Assembly (NCBI GenBank): GCA_910578075.1 | Contig: CAJTPK010000014.1 | Span: forward strand, 1-64,000 | DNA: 64,000 nucleotides | DNA from: an uncultured Muribaculaceae bacterium | GTDB lineage: Bacteria > Bacteroidota > Bacteroidia > Bacteroidales > Muribaculaceae | Direction of reading: 5' to 3' | In this document: positions 1 through 10,698 of the stretch, piece after piece | Layout of the letters: the number at the start of each line of letters is the position of its first letter | Position numbering within the stretch: position 1 is the first letter of the stretch | The notes under the pieces: generated by a model | Told to the model about the DNA's origin: nothing | Database searches by the model: none | Seen by the model: the letters and a program-made list of their open reading frames with translations, nothing else | Made by a program: the position numbers and the translations under genes

Positions 1-74
1 GCACTGAAAACGGATGTCATTCCGATTTTCTTTCCTAATAATCCTGGCATTTCTATTTACTGTTTGTGGTATTG

Positions 75-380
75 TTAAACTTTAATCGATACATCCACTC
101 CGCTGGGAAGTTCGAGCTTCATGAGAGCGTCCACTGTCTTCGATGTGCTCGAATAGATGTCGATCAGACGCTGGTAAGATGAAAGCTGGAACTGCTCACG
201 GCTCTTCTTGTTGACGAAGGTGGAGCGGTTCACGGTGAAGATACGCTTGTGGGTGGGCAATGGAATGGGGCCGCTCACAACTGCGCCGGTCGATTTGACC
301 GTCTTTACGATCTTCTCCGCGGATTTGTCCACGAGGTTGTGATCGTAAGATTTAAGTTTGATTCTGATTTTTTGGCTCAT
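75..380 (-). CDS. rpsJ: 30S ribosomal protein uS10
   Basis: Small-subunit ribosomal protein S10, 101 residues, the usual length. The sequence has typical uS10 features: the MSQKIRIKLKSYDH opening, GPIPLPTHKRIFTVNRS in the middle and LPSGVDVSIKV at the end. It binds 16S rRNA in the head of the 30S subunit. It lies 21 bp downstream of fusA on the same strand, so the str operon (rpsL-rpsG-fusA) appears to run straight into the S10 operon. The next gene, normally rplC, would lie to the left of the window. The ATG start directly follows an A/T-rich leader with no Shine-Dalgarno, which is normal for this phylum. Assignment is secure. Confidence 0.97.
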   Translation of the reverse strand: MSQKIRIKLKSYDHNLVDKSAEKIVKTVKSTGAVVSGPIPLPTHKRIFTVNRSTFVNKKSREQFQLSSYQRLIDIYSSTSKTVDALMKLELPSGVDVSIKV

Positions 381-401
381 ATTGTTGTTATGACTTTATT
401 T

Positions 402-2525
<2,124 letters not shown>

Positions 2526-2542
2526 TTTCTCTTATCTCAAAA

Positions 2543-3019
2543 TTAAAATCTGAAATGTGCGAACGCGCGGTTAGCCTCAGCCATGCGGTGCATATCCTCT
2601 TTTCTCTTATATGCGCCACCCTGGTCGTTGAAGGCGTCTACGATTTCAGCCGCGAGTTTGTCGGCCATCGTCTTACCACCACGCTTGCGGGCGAAGATAA
2701 TGAGATTTTTCATCGATATCGATTCCTTGCGGTCTGCACGGATCTCGGTAGGAACCTGGAAGGTTGCGCCACCCACTCGGCGTGACTTAACCTCAACCTG
2801 GGGAGTTACATTCTCAAGCGCTTTTTTCCAGATCTCAAGAGCGCTTTTCTCCTCGTTAGGCATTTTTGACTTCACAGTCTCCAATGCTGTGTAGAAAATT
2901 GTGAAAGCTGTGTTCTTCTTGCCGTCAAACATCAGATGATTCACGAATTTTGTAACTTTGACGTCATGAAAAACAGGATCAGGGAGCACTACCCTTTTCT
3001 TTGGTTTTGCTTTTCTCAT
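2543..3019 (-). CDS. rpsG: 30S ribosomal protein uS7
   Basis: Ribosomal protein S7, which nucleates assembly of the 30S head. An ATG at 3094 would give 183 residues with a lysine-rich 25-residue extension. The start at 3019 gives MRKAKPKKRVVLPDP and 158 residues, which is the family length and the typical S7 beginning in this group, so I use 3019. Recognisable blocks are KFVNHLMFDGKKNTAFTIFY, the RRVGGATFQVPTEIRADRK segment (contains the S7 signature) and the AHFRF terminus. It follows rpsL by about 140 bp and precedes fusA by 17 bp. The longer form cannot be excluded without protein data. Confidence 0.95.
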   Translation of the reverse strand: MRKAKPKKRVVLPDPVFHDVKVTKFVNHLMFDGKKNTAFTIFYTALETVKSKMPNEEKSALEIWKKALENVTPQVEVKSRRVGGATFQVPTEIRADRKESISMKNLIIFARKRGGKTMADKLAAEIVDAFNDQGGAYKRKEDMHRMAEANRAFAHFRF

Positions 3020-3160
3020 TTTTGCTTGTTTAATGTTTTTGTTTTTGGCTGCTTTTGCAATCTTCAACACCGCTCTCTTGCGGAGTTTACTCAACCTTAG
3101 CCATCCAATAAATCAAAAACGGGTGTTTACGATTTGATTGTTAATGTAAGCGGCGCCTGA

Positions 3161-3544
3161 TTATTTCTTGGCTGCCTTAGGACGCTTTGCTCCATATTTG
3201 GAACGGCGCTGTGTACGGCCCTGAACTCCTGCTGTGTCGAGAGTACCGCGCACGATGTGGTAGCGAACACCGGGAAGGTCTTTCACACGACCGCCGCGCA
3301 CCATCACGATCGAGTGCTCCTGAAGGTTGTGGCCCTCTCCGGGAATGTAGCTGTTCACTTCCTTGCCGTTCGTAAGGCGCACACGCGCCACCTTCCTCAT
3401 GGCCGAGTTAGGCTTCTTGGGGGTGGTGGTGTAGACACGCACGCACACGCCGCGGCGCTGAGGACAGGAATCCAATGCGGGCGACTTGCTCTTGTCTTTG
3501 AGAGCAGTGCGTCCTTTTCTTACTAATTGCTGAATTGTTGGCAT
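3161..3544 (-). CDS. rpsL: 30S ribosomal protein uS12
   Basis: Ribosomal protein S12 of the decoding centre, 127 residues. The family signature TTPKKPNSAMRKVARV and the GGRVKDLPGVRYHIVRG block are intact. Lysines are present at both classic streptomycin-resistance positions (in TPKKPNSA and GRVKDLPG), so the sequence is of the drug-sensitive type. It is the first gene of the str operon on the minus strand. A good phylum-type promoter lies about 150 bp upstream (3693-3723), leaving a long 5' leader. No gene lies between it and the divergent side at 3797. Confidence 0.98.
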   Translation of the reverse strand: MPTIQQLVRKGRTALKDKSKSPALDSCPQRRGVCVRVYTTTPKKPNSAMRKVARVRLTNGKEVNSYIPGEGHNLQEHSIVMVRGGRVKDLPGVRYHIVRGTLDTAGVQGRTQRRSKYGAKRPKAAKK

Positions 3545-3692
3545 TCTTAGTCTCTTTTTTTGATTTATTTGGTTTGTTGTCTATTTTAACCGCTTGAATA
3601 AACGACCTTATCATACACCATTATGCACACTAAACGATTATGCCTCAACCGTTTAGCCGCACAATTCCGGTAAAATCGCTCTTAAAGCGTTG

Positions 3693-3723
3693 CAAAGATA
3701 CTAAACATTAGCGGATTACACAA
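3693..3723 (-). promoter_or_regulatory. Bacteroidetes-type promoter of the str operon
   Basis: Reading on the minus strand, TTG (3723-3721), a 20-bp spacer and TATCTTTG (3700-3693) match the Bacteroidetes -33/-7 consensus (TTG and TAnnTTTG) closely. It points at rpsL and would give a leader of roughly 140 nt. The match is by eye. Confidence 0.7.
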
Positions 3724-3796
3724 CTTTTTCCGCAAATATTTTTCTTAAAGTATGTTGAAAAACATAGATTTATATTCCTCGCTTCTACGACATCGC

Positions 3797-5002
3797 TTAT
3801 TTGAAACGGGACGCGGAACGATAAATGGTATCAAATATCCTGCGGTCCACATCCGTCAGCACAAGACCCCGGCGCTCCATGACCTTACCCGCCGTCTCCA
3901 TAAATTTATCTATGCTCACATTATCGAAGCCCCCTTCCGGCGATCCGGTTGAGAAACTCGGTATGAAAGTACGCGGAAAACCGGCTCCATGAAGATTGAC
4001 GCCGACGCCAACCACTGTCGCGGTATTGAACATTGTATTGATTCCGGCTTTTGAGTGGTCTCCCATCACGAGTCCGCAGAACTGCAGATCCGTACGCATG
4101 AACCTTTTCGTATGATAATTCCATATGCGGATCTTGGAATAATCGTTTTTGAGGTTGGAGGCATTGGCACCGGCGCCAATATTACACCATTCCCCTATCA
4201 CGGCATTTCCAAGATACCCGTCATGCGCCTTGTTGCTGAACCCAAACATCACGGCATTGTCCATCTCCCCGCCAACCTTACAATACGGGCCGACAGTAGT
4301 GGAGCCATAAATCTTGGCACCCATCCTAACTTTGGCATTATCGCATAAAGCAAGCGGTCCGCGCAGACACGCCCCTTCCATCACGGCGGCATTCTTTCCT
4401 ATATATATAGGGCCTTCCTTGACATTAAGGATCGCGCCCTCGACCTCGGCACCCTCTTCAATATAGAGAGAGGGCAAACCTTCAGGCGTCAGCATCGGAC
4501 CGATCACCGTCACAGATTTATCCGGAGCCACCGGGCTCTCCCCTTTCACCATAAGTGCATAATCACGCACAATCTCACCACCATTCTCGCGGAATATATC
4601 GAAGACATACCGCAACCTGCGCACCTCAGCGCAATTTGCCGTTACAGATTCGAGCTTTCCAAAATCTGCGGCTGTGCCCCTGAATGCCACCAGACCATCC
4701 TCATCGGCAAGGTATTCACCACAAGAGAGAGCTGCGACCTTCTCCGCCAATGCCAGATCCGGCAGCACACAGCCGGCAATGAAAAGAGCTTCATCACCGT
4801 CGTTCACACCCACAGGAAATTTCTCCTTAAGATACTCCACGGTCAACGAGGAATAGCATCCGGGGAGCAGACGCTCCCACTTCTCCCTGATAGTCATTAT
4901 ACCTACACGGAAAGCCGACACAGGACGAGTGTACGACAAAGGAAGCAGATTCTCAAAAGAGTCGATGGTATCAAAAAGCACCACCTTATTTTCATTATTC
5001 AT
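3797..5002 (-). CDS. GlmU-like sugar nucleotidyltransferase with left-handed beta-helix tail
   Basis: A 401-residue protein of the Bacteroidetes 'putative sugar nucleotidyltransferase' type, resembling GlmU. The N-terminal half (MNNENKVVLFDTIDSFENLLPLSYTRPV) is the diverged nucleotidyltransferase-like part. From about residue 165 hexapeptide-type repeats appear (for example VIGPMLTPEG, IGKNAAVMEGACLRGPLALCDNAKV, GNAVIGEWCNIGAGANASNL), indicating a left-handed parallel beta-helix acyltransferase fold. Known GlmU acetylates glucosamine-1-phosphate and adds UMP. Whether this homolog does both is not evident: the classical LAAGxGTRM motif is absent. It is monocistronic on the minus strand with its own promoter at 5058-5087. 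Role in cell-wall or surface-sugar precursor synthesis is inferred. Confidence 0.8.
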   Translation of the reverse strand: MNNENKVVLFDTIDSFENLLPLSYTRPVSAFRVGIMTIREKWERLLPGCYSSLTVEYLKEKFPVGVNDGDEALFIAGCVLPDLALAEKVAALSCGEYLADEDGLVAFRGTAADFGKLESVTANCAEVRRLRYVFDIFRENGGEIVRDYALMVKGESPVAPDKSVTVIGPMLTPEGLPSLYIEEGAEVEGAILNVKEGPIYIGKNAAVMEGACLRGPLALCDNAKVRMGAKIYGSTTVGPYCKVGGEMDNAVMFGFSNKAHDGYLGNAVIGEWCNIGAGANASNLKNDYSKIRIWNYHTKRFMRTDLQFCGLVMGDHSKAGINTMFNTATVVGVGVNLHGAGFPRTFIPSFSTGSPEGGFDNVSIDKFMETAGKVMERRGLVLTDVDRRIFDTIYRSASRFK

Positions 5003-5490
5003 GGTTCACGATGTTACAAGTTGCAAAGATTGATCGATGCAAAGAATTAGTTCGGTGCAAAAATACGCATAATCATTGATTCCACAAAGGAAATGTATAA
5101 AAACAACAACGGCACGCAATTTCACAATTGCCTGCCGCCATGTGATTTTTTAGACTATGCCGACTTTCACAAGCTAACGTTTATCCTACTCAACCACTAA
5201 CTTACAAATTTATATCACTATTACTTAAAAGATTTTTTGACTTGCCATCTTTATCACTGCCGGAACGACTTCCGGCTTATTTGCACTGCAAAGTTAAGAA
5301 AGATTTTCATAATTACGAAAACCATCTTTGTTAAAAATGTTAAAAATAACCACTTTTATCCCTCTTTAACCAATATTTTTTCAAAAAAATTTACATTCGG
5401 TGTATTATTTTTCACTACTCACTCCGATATTTTTGTTATTTTTGCGAAAGAAGTTCAGTTTCGTATAAAAACATTCTAAATATTGACACC
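5003..5490. other. Intergenic divergent promoter region
   Basis: 488 bp between two divergent genes, A/T-rich, with no convincing ORF. It holds the minus-strand promoter at 5058-5087, a second minus-strand -7-like box (CAAAGTTA, 5289-5296) and a plus-strand -7 box TATTTTTG (5437-5444) that would serve the aminopeptidase at 5491. No RNA gene is recognisable. Confidence 0.6.
5058..5087 (-). promoter_or_regulatory. Promoter of the GlmU-like gene
   Basis: On the minus strand TTG (5087-5085), a 19-bp spacer and TATTTTTG (5065-5058) fit the Bacteroidetes promoter consensus. It lies about 55 bp upstream of the start at 5002. Confidence 0.6.
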
Positions 5491-7278
5491 ATGAAGAAAA
5501 ATGCGGGATATCTAGCGGCGCTGCGCACCCTGATGAAGGAGCACGCCATTGATTGCGTCATAATATCGGGCACAGACCCCCATCAGAGCGAGCTGCCGCC
5601 GCTGCACTGGAGAGGCAGGGAATGGCTCACAGGCTTTGAATCAGAAAACGGCACCAACGGCACCGCTGTAGTGCTCGCTGACAAGGCATATGTCTGGACA
5701 GATTCAAGATATTTCATCCAGGCTACAGACCAGTTGCGCGACACCGGCTTCGAGATGATGAAGGAGGATGGCCCGGATGCCATCAACCTTATCGATTGGG
5801 TCACAGAAAATGTAAAGGAGGGACAGACTGTCGCCATCGACGGTATGACTTTCTCTATTTCATGGGCACAACGCCTTGAGCAGGAACTTTCCGACAACGG
5901 AATCAAGCTCAACGACCGTTTCGCGCCCTTTGACTCAATATGGCCCGAAAGACCGGAACGCCCGAAAAACAAACTTTTCGTGCATGACGAGAACATTGTG
6001 GGAGAATCGGTCGACAGCAAGATGTCGCGCCTGATGCAGGCGGTAAAGGGAGAGCTGGCAAATGCCGTCCTGCTTTCCGCACTCGATGACATTGCCTGGG
6101 CGACTAACGTCAGGACTGCCGGCGACATTGCCTTCTCACCTATATTTGTAGCATACCTGTATGTTGACGATTCCCGTAGAATTCTCTTTGTCGACAAGGA
6201 GAAGGTCAGCGTTGAGGTCGACGGACACCTACGTAAATATAATATAGAGGTTATGCCCTACGAGACCGTATTGGATTTTGTGCAGACACTCCCCAAAGAA
6301 ACGCGTCTGCTGATAGATCCGGAGAAAACATCACGCGGACTCTACGACAACCTCGGATGCACCCCCGTTTTTGGAGGCGCCGATATAGCCAAGCTTAAGA
6401 GCGTTAAGAATGACACCATGATCGAGAATGTAAAAACAGCCATGCGCAAGGATGGCGTGGCTCTGACCAGATTCTTCATGATGGTGGAAAAAGAATATCC
6501 TTCGGGAAAACTAACAGAAGTCGGACTTGGGAAGCGATTGCGCGAATTCCGCCTCGCCGATCCGTCATGTGTCGACGAAAGCTTCGCCCCCATCTTAGGA
6601 TGGAACGAGCATGGCGCGATTGTCCATTATGAAGCCACGGAAGAAAGCGATGTCGCAATTTCCGGGAACGGTCTGCTGCTCGTAGACTCCGGTGGTCAAT
6701 ATACATACGGCACCACCGACATCACACGCACCGTCTCCCTTGGTACCCCCACAGACCAGGAGAAACATGACTTCACACTCGTTCTCAAAGGTCATATAGC
6801 GTTATCACGTGCCATATTCCCCAAAGGCACCCGCGGCGGACAGCTTGACGTGCTCGCCCGTCAGTTCCTCTGGAATGAAGGAAAGGCATATTATCACGGC
6901 ACCGGCCACGGAGTAGGTTTCTTCATCAACTGCCATGAGGGTCCGCAGAGCATACGCCTCAACGATGTCCCCACTCCGCTCGAACCCGGCATGATCACGA
7001 GCAACGAGCCTGGGCTGTATCTTGAAGGCAAATATGGCATACGCACAGAAAACCTTATTGTGACACGTCAGTATGAGACCACAGAGTTCGGAGATTTCTA
7101 CAACTTCGAGACCCTTACCCTCTTCCCCTACGACACAACCCTCATAGAGCGCGGCATCATGACGCAGGAAGAGATCGACTGGGTAAATGAATACCACGCG
7201 AAAGTATATTCCGAGCTGTCTCCATTGCTGAATGCGGAAGAGCAGGAATGGTTAAAATCAAGAACTCAAAAAATATAA
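5491..7278 (+). CDS. Xaa-Pro aminopeptidase (M24B, aminopeptidase P family)
   Basis: A 595-residue cytoplasmic metallopeptidase that removes N-terminal residues preceding proline. It has the three-domain long form: two creatinase-like N-terminal domains (about 1-300) and a C-terminal pita-bread domain. The metal ligands are visible: Asp in LLLVDSGGQY, Asp in TTDITRTVS, His in YYHGTGHGVGF, Glu in ITSNEPGLY and Glu in GIRTENLIV. The protein ends with the family C-terminal block (TLTLFPYDTTLIERGIMTQ...). A TAnnTTTG box (TATTTTTG, 5437-5444) lies just upstream. The gamma carbonic anhydrase starts 5 bp after its stop, so the two are likely cotranscribed. Confidence 0.95.
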   Translation: MKKNAGYLAALRTLMKEHAIDCVIISGTDPHQSELPPLHWRGREWLTGFESENGTNGTAVVLADKAYVWTDSRYFIQATDQLRDTGFEMMKEDGPDAINLIDWVTENVKEGQTVAIDGMTFSISWAQRLEQELSDNGIKLNDRFAPFDSIWPERPERPKNKLFVHDENIVGESVDSKMSRLMQAVKGELANAVLLSALDDIAWATNVRTAGDIAFSPIFVAYLYVDDSRRILFVDKEKVSVEVDGHLRKYNIEVMPYETVLDFVQTLPKETRLLIDPEKTSRGLYDNLGCTPVFGGADIAKLKSVKNDTMIENVKTAMRKDGVALTRFFMMVEKEYPSGKLTEVGLGKRLREFRLADPSCVDESFAPILGWNEHGAIVHYEATEESDVAISGNGLLLVDSGGQYTYGTTDITRTVSLGTPTDQEKHDFTLVLKGHIALSRAIFPKGTRGGQLDVLARQFLWNEGKAYYHGTGHGVGFFINCHEGPQSIRLNDVPTPLEPGMITSNEPGLYLEGKYGIRTENLIVTRQYETTEFGDFYNFETLTLFPYDTTLIERGIMTQEEIDWVNEYHAKVYSELSPLLNAEEQEWLKSRTQKI

Positions 7279-7283
7279 ACATA

Positions 7284-7823
7284 ATGGCATACATACAATC
7301 AGTAAGAGGCTTCACACCGGAAATCGGTGACAATTGTTTCCTGGCAGTCAATGCCACGATAGTAGGCGATGTTGTGATAGGCAACGACTGCAGCATCTGG
7401 TTCAACACTGTCCTCAGAGGCGATGTAAACTCAATCCGCGTGGGAGACCGCGTGAATATCCAGGATGGCAGTGTGCTGCACACGCTCTATCAGAAATCAA
7501 CCATCGAGATAGGCAATGATGTCTCCATAGGGCACAACGTGGTGATTCACGGCGCCAAGATACACGACTACGCGCTAATCGGCATGGGAGCCGTCGTGAT
7601 GGACGATGCTGTCGTCGGGGAAGGTGCCCTGGTTGCGGCAGGTTCCGTTGTCCTCAGCCGCACGCAGATCGGTCCTCATGAGATGTGGGCAGGTTCACCG
7701 GCAAAATTCATAAAGATGGTCGAGCCCGAGAAAGCCAAGGAAATGAACATCAAGATAGCCAAGAATTACCTCATGTATTCCAAATGGTATGAGGAAAATA
7801 ATGAGGAAGAAAGTGCGAAATGA
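7284..7823 (+). CDS. Gamma-class carbonic anhydrase-like hexapeptide protein
   Basis: A 179-residue left-handed beta-helix protein of the YrdA/PaaY/CaiE type, related to gamma carbonic anhydrases. Repeated hexapeptide units (IVGDVVIGNDCSIW, IRVGDRVNIQDGSVLH, IEIGNDVSIGHNVVIHGAKIHDYALIGMGA) are evident, and His residues in the H..HN....H pattern are the expected metal ligands. A longer reading from 7248 overlaps the upstream peptidase. ATG 7284 (MAYIQSVRGFTPEIG) gives the family start and sits 5 bp after the peptidase stop, so I prefer it. Catalytic activity cannot be judged, since many members are inactive or act as acyltransferases. Confidence 0.9.
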   Translation: MAYIQSVRGFTPEIGDNCFLAVNATIVGDVVIGNDCSIWFNTVLRGDVNSIRVGDRVNIQDGSVLHTLYQKSTIEIGNDVSIGHNVVIHGAKIHDYALIGMGAVVMDDAVVGEGALVAAGSVVLSRTQIGPHEMWAGSPAKFIKMVEPEKAKEMNIKIAKNYLMYSKWYEENNEEESAK

Positions 7824-7864
7824 GGTGATTCTTCGAAATTTTGATGAAATTTTCTCAAAAAATT

Positions 7865-7894
7865 TTGTCATATTTGGAAGATTGTATAATTTTG
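7865..7894 (+). promoter_or_regulatory. rpsU promoter
   Basis: TTG (7865-7867), a 19-bp spacer and TAATTTTG (7887-7894) match the phylum consensus. The predicted transcript would start near 7901, giving an approximately 80-nt leader that contains a GC-rich hairpin. Confidence 0.7.
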
Positions 7895-7905
7895 CATCGC
7901 TTTAT

Positions 7906-7942
7906 GCCGCCGGGGCCTGCATGTTGCCTTCCGGAGGCGGGC
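7906..7942 (+). other. GC-rich hairpin in the rpsU leader
   Basis: In an otherwise A/T-rich leader, CCGCC (7907-7911) can pair with GGCGG (7936-7940), with further G/C and G/U pairs inside. The loop side holds a GGAGG (7933-7937) about 45 nt before the ATG. Regulatory function is inferred. Confidence 0.45.
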
Positions 7943-7982
7943 TAAATAATTAACAAAGAATTAAAAATTAACAGCACAAAAC

Positions 7983-8174
7983 ATGATTATCGTACCAGTA
8001 AAAGAAGGCGAAAACATCGAGAAAGCACTCAAGAAGTTCAAACGTAAATTCGAAAGAACCGGCATCGTAAAGGAGCTTCGTTCACGTCAGGCTTTCGAAA
8101 AACCTTCTGTAGCTAACCGCAAGAAGATGATGAAGGCCGTTTACGTTCAGCAGCTTCGTCAGGCTGAGCAGTAA
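7983..8174 (+). CDS. rpsU: 30S ribosomal protein bS21
   Basis: A 63-residue basic ribosomal protein. MIIVPVKEGENIEKALKKFKRKFERTGIVKELRSRQ followed by F-x-KPSVxRKKK-like KPSVANRKKMMKA is diagnostic of bS21. It binds near the 3' end of 16S rRNA, next to the anti-Shine-Dalgarno. It has a strong promoter of its own (7865-7894) and a structured leader. An inverted repeat right after the stop (8203-8236) probably ends most transcripts before the recombinase gene. Confidence 0.97.
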   Translation: MIIVPVKEGENIEKALKKFKRKFERTGIVKELRSRQAFEKPSVANRKKMMKAVYVQQLRQAEQ

Positions 8175-8202
8175 TAAGCCACTTTTATCTGCACCCATAA
8201 TT

Positions 8203-8236
8203 GATTCAGCGTAAGCTTTGAGGCTTATGCTGAATC
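8203..8236 (+). terminator. Stem-loop after rpsU
   Basis: A 14-bp stem (GATTCAGCGTAAGC, 8203-8216, with GCTTATGCTGAATC, 8223-8236; one G-U pair) and a 6-nt loop, followed by TTTG only. It overlaps a longer reading of the next ORF from 8218, which argues for the recombinase start at 8254. The weak T-tract suggests partial termination. Confidence 0.6.
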
Positions 8237-8253
8237 TTTGTGTCCATACGCTC

Positions 8254-9132
8254 ATGATTGACAGATTCAAGGAATATATGCTGCTGGAGCTGAACCGCAG
8301 CAGACACACCGTGGAGGCATACACCCGCGATATAACGCAGTTTGCCGAATGGATCGGAGGCTGGAACATGGAGACAGTCACCACTGCCGACATGCGCGCA
8401 TGGCTGTCATCTCTCGCCACATCCGACTCCGCGCTGACATTGCGCCGCAAGGCACAGAGTCTACGGGCATTCTTCCGGTGGCTTCTGATGCAGGGAATCG
8501 TCAATCACAACCCTGCCGCAGACCTTATCCTCGCCAAAGCCCCGAAGCGCCTTCCTGAATTTGTCAAGGAGCAGGAGATCGAGCAGATAATAGCCGGTTG
8601 CGACTACTCAGATTTCAAACAACACCGAGCCCATATGGTGATGCTCATGCTCTATTCCACAGGAATACGGCAGGAAGAGCTGCGCACCCTCACCGACAAC
8701 GATATCGACTTTTCGCTGCAAGAGGCGAAGGTTACCGGTAAACGTGCAAAACAGAGAGTGGTTCCGCTCCCTCCGCAACTACTTGAGGAGATTGCCAAAT
8801 GGCAAAAAGCACGCGACAGCCAATACCCTTCGCTGCCTTCTCCACGTCCTCTGATTGCAGGACCGAACGGAGCCATAAGCAAAAAGTCGATGTACGACAT
8901 AGTGCGCAACACCCTCTCCTCATCTACAGCGACCCGCAAAAGTCCGCATATCCTGCGACACACATTCGCCACCACCATGCTCAACGACGGGGCATCGCTT
9001 GATTCCGTAAAAGAATTTTTAGGACATGCGTCGCTGTCAACCACCCAGATATATACGCATCTATCATTTAGCGAACTCAAAAAATCATACTCCGCCGCTC
9101 ACCCTCGCTCAAAAAAAATTCCGCCTGAATAA
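8254..9132 (+). CDS. Tyrosine recombinase, XerC/XerD type
   Basis: A 292-residue site-specific tyrosine recombinase, the size of Xer proteins that resolve chromosome dimers at dif. It has an N-terminal SAM-like core-binding domain (about 1-90) and a C-terminal catalytic domain. Catalytic residues are all present: Arg139 (STGIRQEEL), Lys163, His232 and Arg235 (PHILRHTFA), His258 (LGHASLS) and nucleophile Tyr267 (TTQIYTH). I use ATG 8254 (MIDRFKEYMLLELNRS) because a longer start at 8218 lies inside the rpsU terminator stem. It is followed by hpf, an arrangement seen for the core xer gene of Bacteroidales, so it is housekeeping and not a mobile-element integrase. Whether to call it xerC or xerD cannot be settled here. 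Confidence 0.92.
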   Translation: MIDRFKEYMLLELNRSRHTVEAYTRDITQFAEWIGGWNMETVTTADMRAWLSSLATSDSALTLRRKAQSLRAFFRWLLMQGIVNHNPAADLILAKAPKRLPEFVKEQEIEQIIAGCDYSDFKQHRAHMVMLMLYSTGIRQEELRTLTDNDIDFSLQEAKVTGKRAKQRVVPLPPQLLEEIAKWQKARDSQYPSLPSPRPLIAGPNGAISKKSMYDIVRNTLSSSTATRKSPHILRHTFATTMLNDGASLDSVKEFLGHASLSTTQIYTHLSFSELKKSYSAAHPRSKKIPPE

Positions 9133-9273
9133 GCAAAATTCAAAAATTATTGTTTATCTTTGTAAACAACGGCTGTAAGAGCGGCTACACTCCGGCATCG
9201 TGAAGGTGCAGGACAGACAAAAAACCACTCCGGCCGGTGTCGACACAGTATTAACCCATAAAAAATTTATGTT

Positions 9274-9570
9274 ATGGAAGCTACAATTCAAGCGATTCAC
9301 TTCGACATCTCCGAAAAACTCGTCTCCTTCATCAATAAAAAAATCGACAAACTGGCACGCAGATACGAGTCTATTACCGACGCTGATGTCACGCTGAAAG
9401 TTGTCAAGCCGGAAACCTCCATGAACAAGGAGGCTCAGGTGAAAATGATGGTGCCTCAGACGCCCGACCTTTTCGCTTCCAAAACAGCAGACACTTTCGA
9501 GGAAGCAGTTGACCTCTGCCTGCGCGCCCTCGAGCCACAGCTCGAAAAGCTCAAGGAACTCCGCAACTGA
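9274..9570 (+). CDS. hpf: Ribosome hibernation-promoting factor (short HPF/RaiA family)
   Basis: A 98-residue member of the HPF/RaiA family, which binds the 30S decoding region and inactivates or dimerises ribosomes in stationary phase. The beta-alpha-beta-beta-beta-alpha pattern fits: IQAIHFDISEKLVSFINKKIDKLARRYESITDADVTLKV, then an acidic/hydrophobic strand and a final helix DTFEEAVDLCLRALEPQLEKLKEL. It lacks the long-form C-terminal dimerisation domain. A possible -7 box TATCTTTG (9155-9162) lies about 110 bp upstream, giving a leader of over 100 nt. mltG begins 22 bp after its stop. Confidence 0.9.
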   Translation: MEATIQAIHFDISEKLVSFINKKIDKLARRYESITDADVTLKVVKPETSMNKEAQVKMMVPQTPDLFASKTADTFEEAVDLCLRALEPQLEKLKELRN

Positions 9571-9592
9571 AATCTCTAAAATTTTCCTGTAA

Positions 9593-10639
9593 GTGGCAAC
9601 GCAACGCAAGGAAATACACTCAAAGCTCCCCAAAAGGATGTTATACACCCTTTTGGGGTTGGCTTTTATCATAATCCTGTTTCTTCTCGCACTCTACCCT
9701 ATGGTGATAGAGCGTACTCAGGAGGATGTAATCATACGTGTCCCCGCCAATGCTTCTATCGAGAATGTCAGCGACACCCTGACCAAATATTACGGAAAGG
9801 GATTCTCTTCAAAAGTAACCCGCCTTCTGAAAATCAGACATATAGATTTCAGCAAGCGGCACGGAGCATATCTTGTGCCCGCCGGTTCAAACGCATTGAC
9901 AGCCATGCGACGCATCGGCCGCGGCGGACAGACTCCGCTGAAAATCACCGTCAACGGCTTCCGCGACATTGATCTTCTCTGCAAACGAATAGCTGCAAAG
10001 CTTGATTTTCCGGCAGATTCGCTGAGAGGCATACTTGCCGACCCGGTGACGCTCCGGGCTTACGGACTCACACCGGAGCAAGCCCTCGCTCTCTTCCTTG
10101 ATGATACCTACGAAGTGTATTGGAGTGCCTCGCCTCGCGAAATCGTAGGCAAGGTAGGACGCAACTACCTATCTTACTGGAATGCTGACAACCAGCGGAA
10201 AGTAGCCTCATTAGGTATAACTCCCGCCGAGGCCATGACCATCGCCTCAATCGCAGATGAAGAAACCAACAATGCAGGAGAGAAAGGCACCATTGCAAGG
10301 CTATATCTCAACAGACTGAAAAAGGGGATGCGTCTGCAGGCTGACCCCACGGTCAGATTCGCGCTGAAGGATTTCACGATCCGACGTGTCAAAGGGGAGC
10401 ACCTGAAAGTGGAATCTCCTTATAACACGTATCTTCACGCCGGACTTCCTCCCGGACCAATACGCACCTCTTCAAGAGCCACTGTAGACGCATTGCTCAA
10501 CAGCCCGGAAAGCAACTACCTGTATATGTGCGCAAAGGAAGACTTCTCGGGCACTCACAATTTCGCCTCCACCTTCGCAGAGCATTCACAAAACGCAGCC
10601 AGATACCGCAAAGCCCTTAATGAGCGGGGGATAAAATAA
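9593..10639 (+). CDS. mltG: Endolytic murein transglycosylase MltG
   Basis: A 348-residue inner-membrane lytic transglycosylase (YceG family) that cuts nascent glycan strands near the membrane. It has a short basic N-terminus, one transmembrane helix (about 17-38, LYTLLGLAFIIILFLLALYP) and a periplasmic domain. The catalytic region TIASIADEETNNAGEKGTIARLYLNRLKKGMRLQADPTVRF carries the family Glu, followed by SPYNTYLHAGLPPGPI. The start codon is GTG at 9593; the next in-frame ATG (codon 16) would remove the basic stretch before the membrane helix. It follows hpf closely and may share its transcript. Confidence 0.93.
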   Translation: MATQRKEIHSKLPKRMLYTLLGLAFIIILFLLALYPMVIERTQEDVIIRVPANASIENVSDTLTKYYGKGFSSKVTRLLKIRHIDFSKRHGAYLVPAGSNALTAMRRIGRGGQTPLKITVNGFRDIDLLCKRIAAKLDFPADSLRGILADPVTLRAYGLTPEQALALFLDDTYEVYWSASPREIVGKVGRNYLSYWNADNQRKVASLGITPAEAMTIASIADEETNNAGEKGTIARLYLNRLKKGMRLQADPTVRFALKDFTIRRVKGEHLKVESPYNTYLHAGLPPGPIRTSSRATVDALLNSPESNYLYMCAKEDFSGTHNFASTFAEHSQNAARYRKALNERGIK

Positions 10640-10698
10640 ACAGACAGGCAAGTATCGCCTCCGTAATGTTAACCGCCTCAAGACGATTGACAAAAAAA

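Noticed and set aside
1..74. Terminator after rpsJ
   Set aside because: A weak AACGGA/TCCG stem is present but bulged, and the S10 operon is expected to continue to the left, so termination here is unlikely.
5237..5479. 80-codon ORF in the gap before the aminopeptidase
   Set aside because: It is A/T-rich, low-complexity (Phe/Lys/Ile-heavy), spans the promoter region and has no recognisable features.
8254..9132. Tyrosine recombinase as a mobile-element integrase
   Set aside because: Its size, complete catalytic set and place next to hpf among core genes fit a housekeeping Xer protein; no att-like repeats or phage genes are near.
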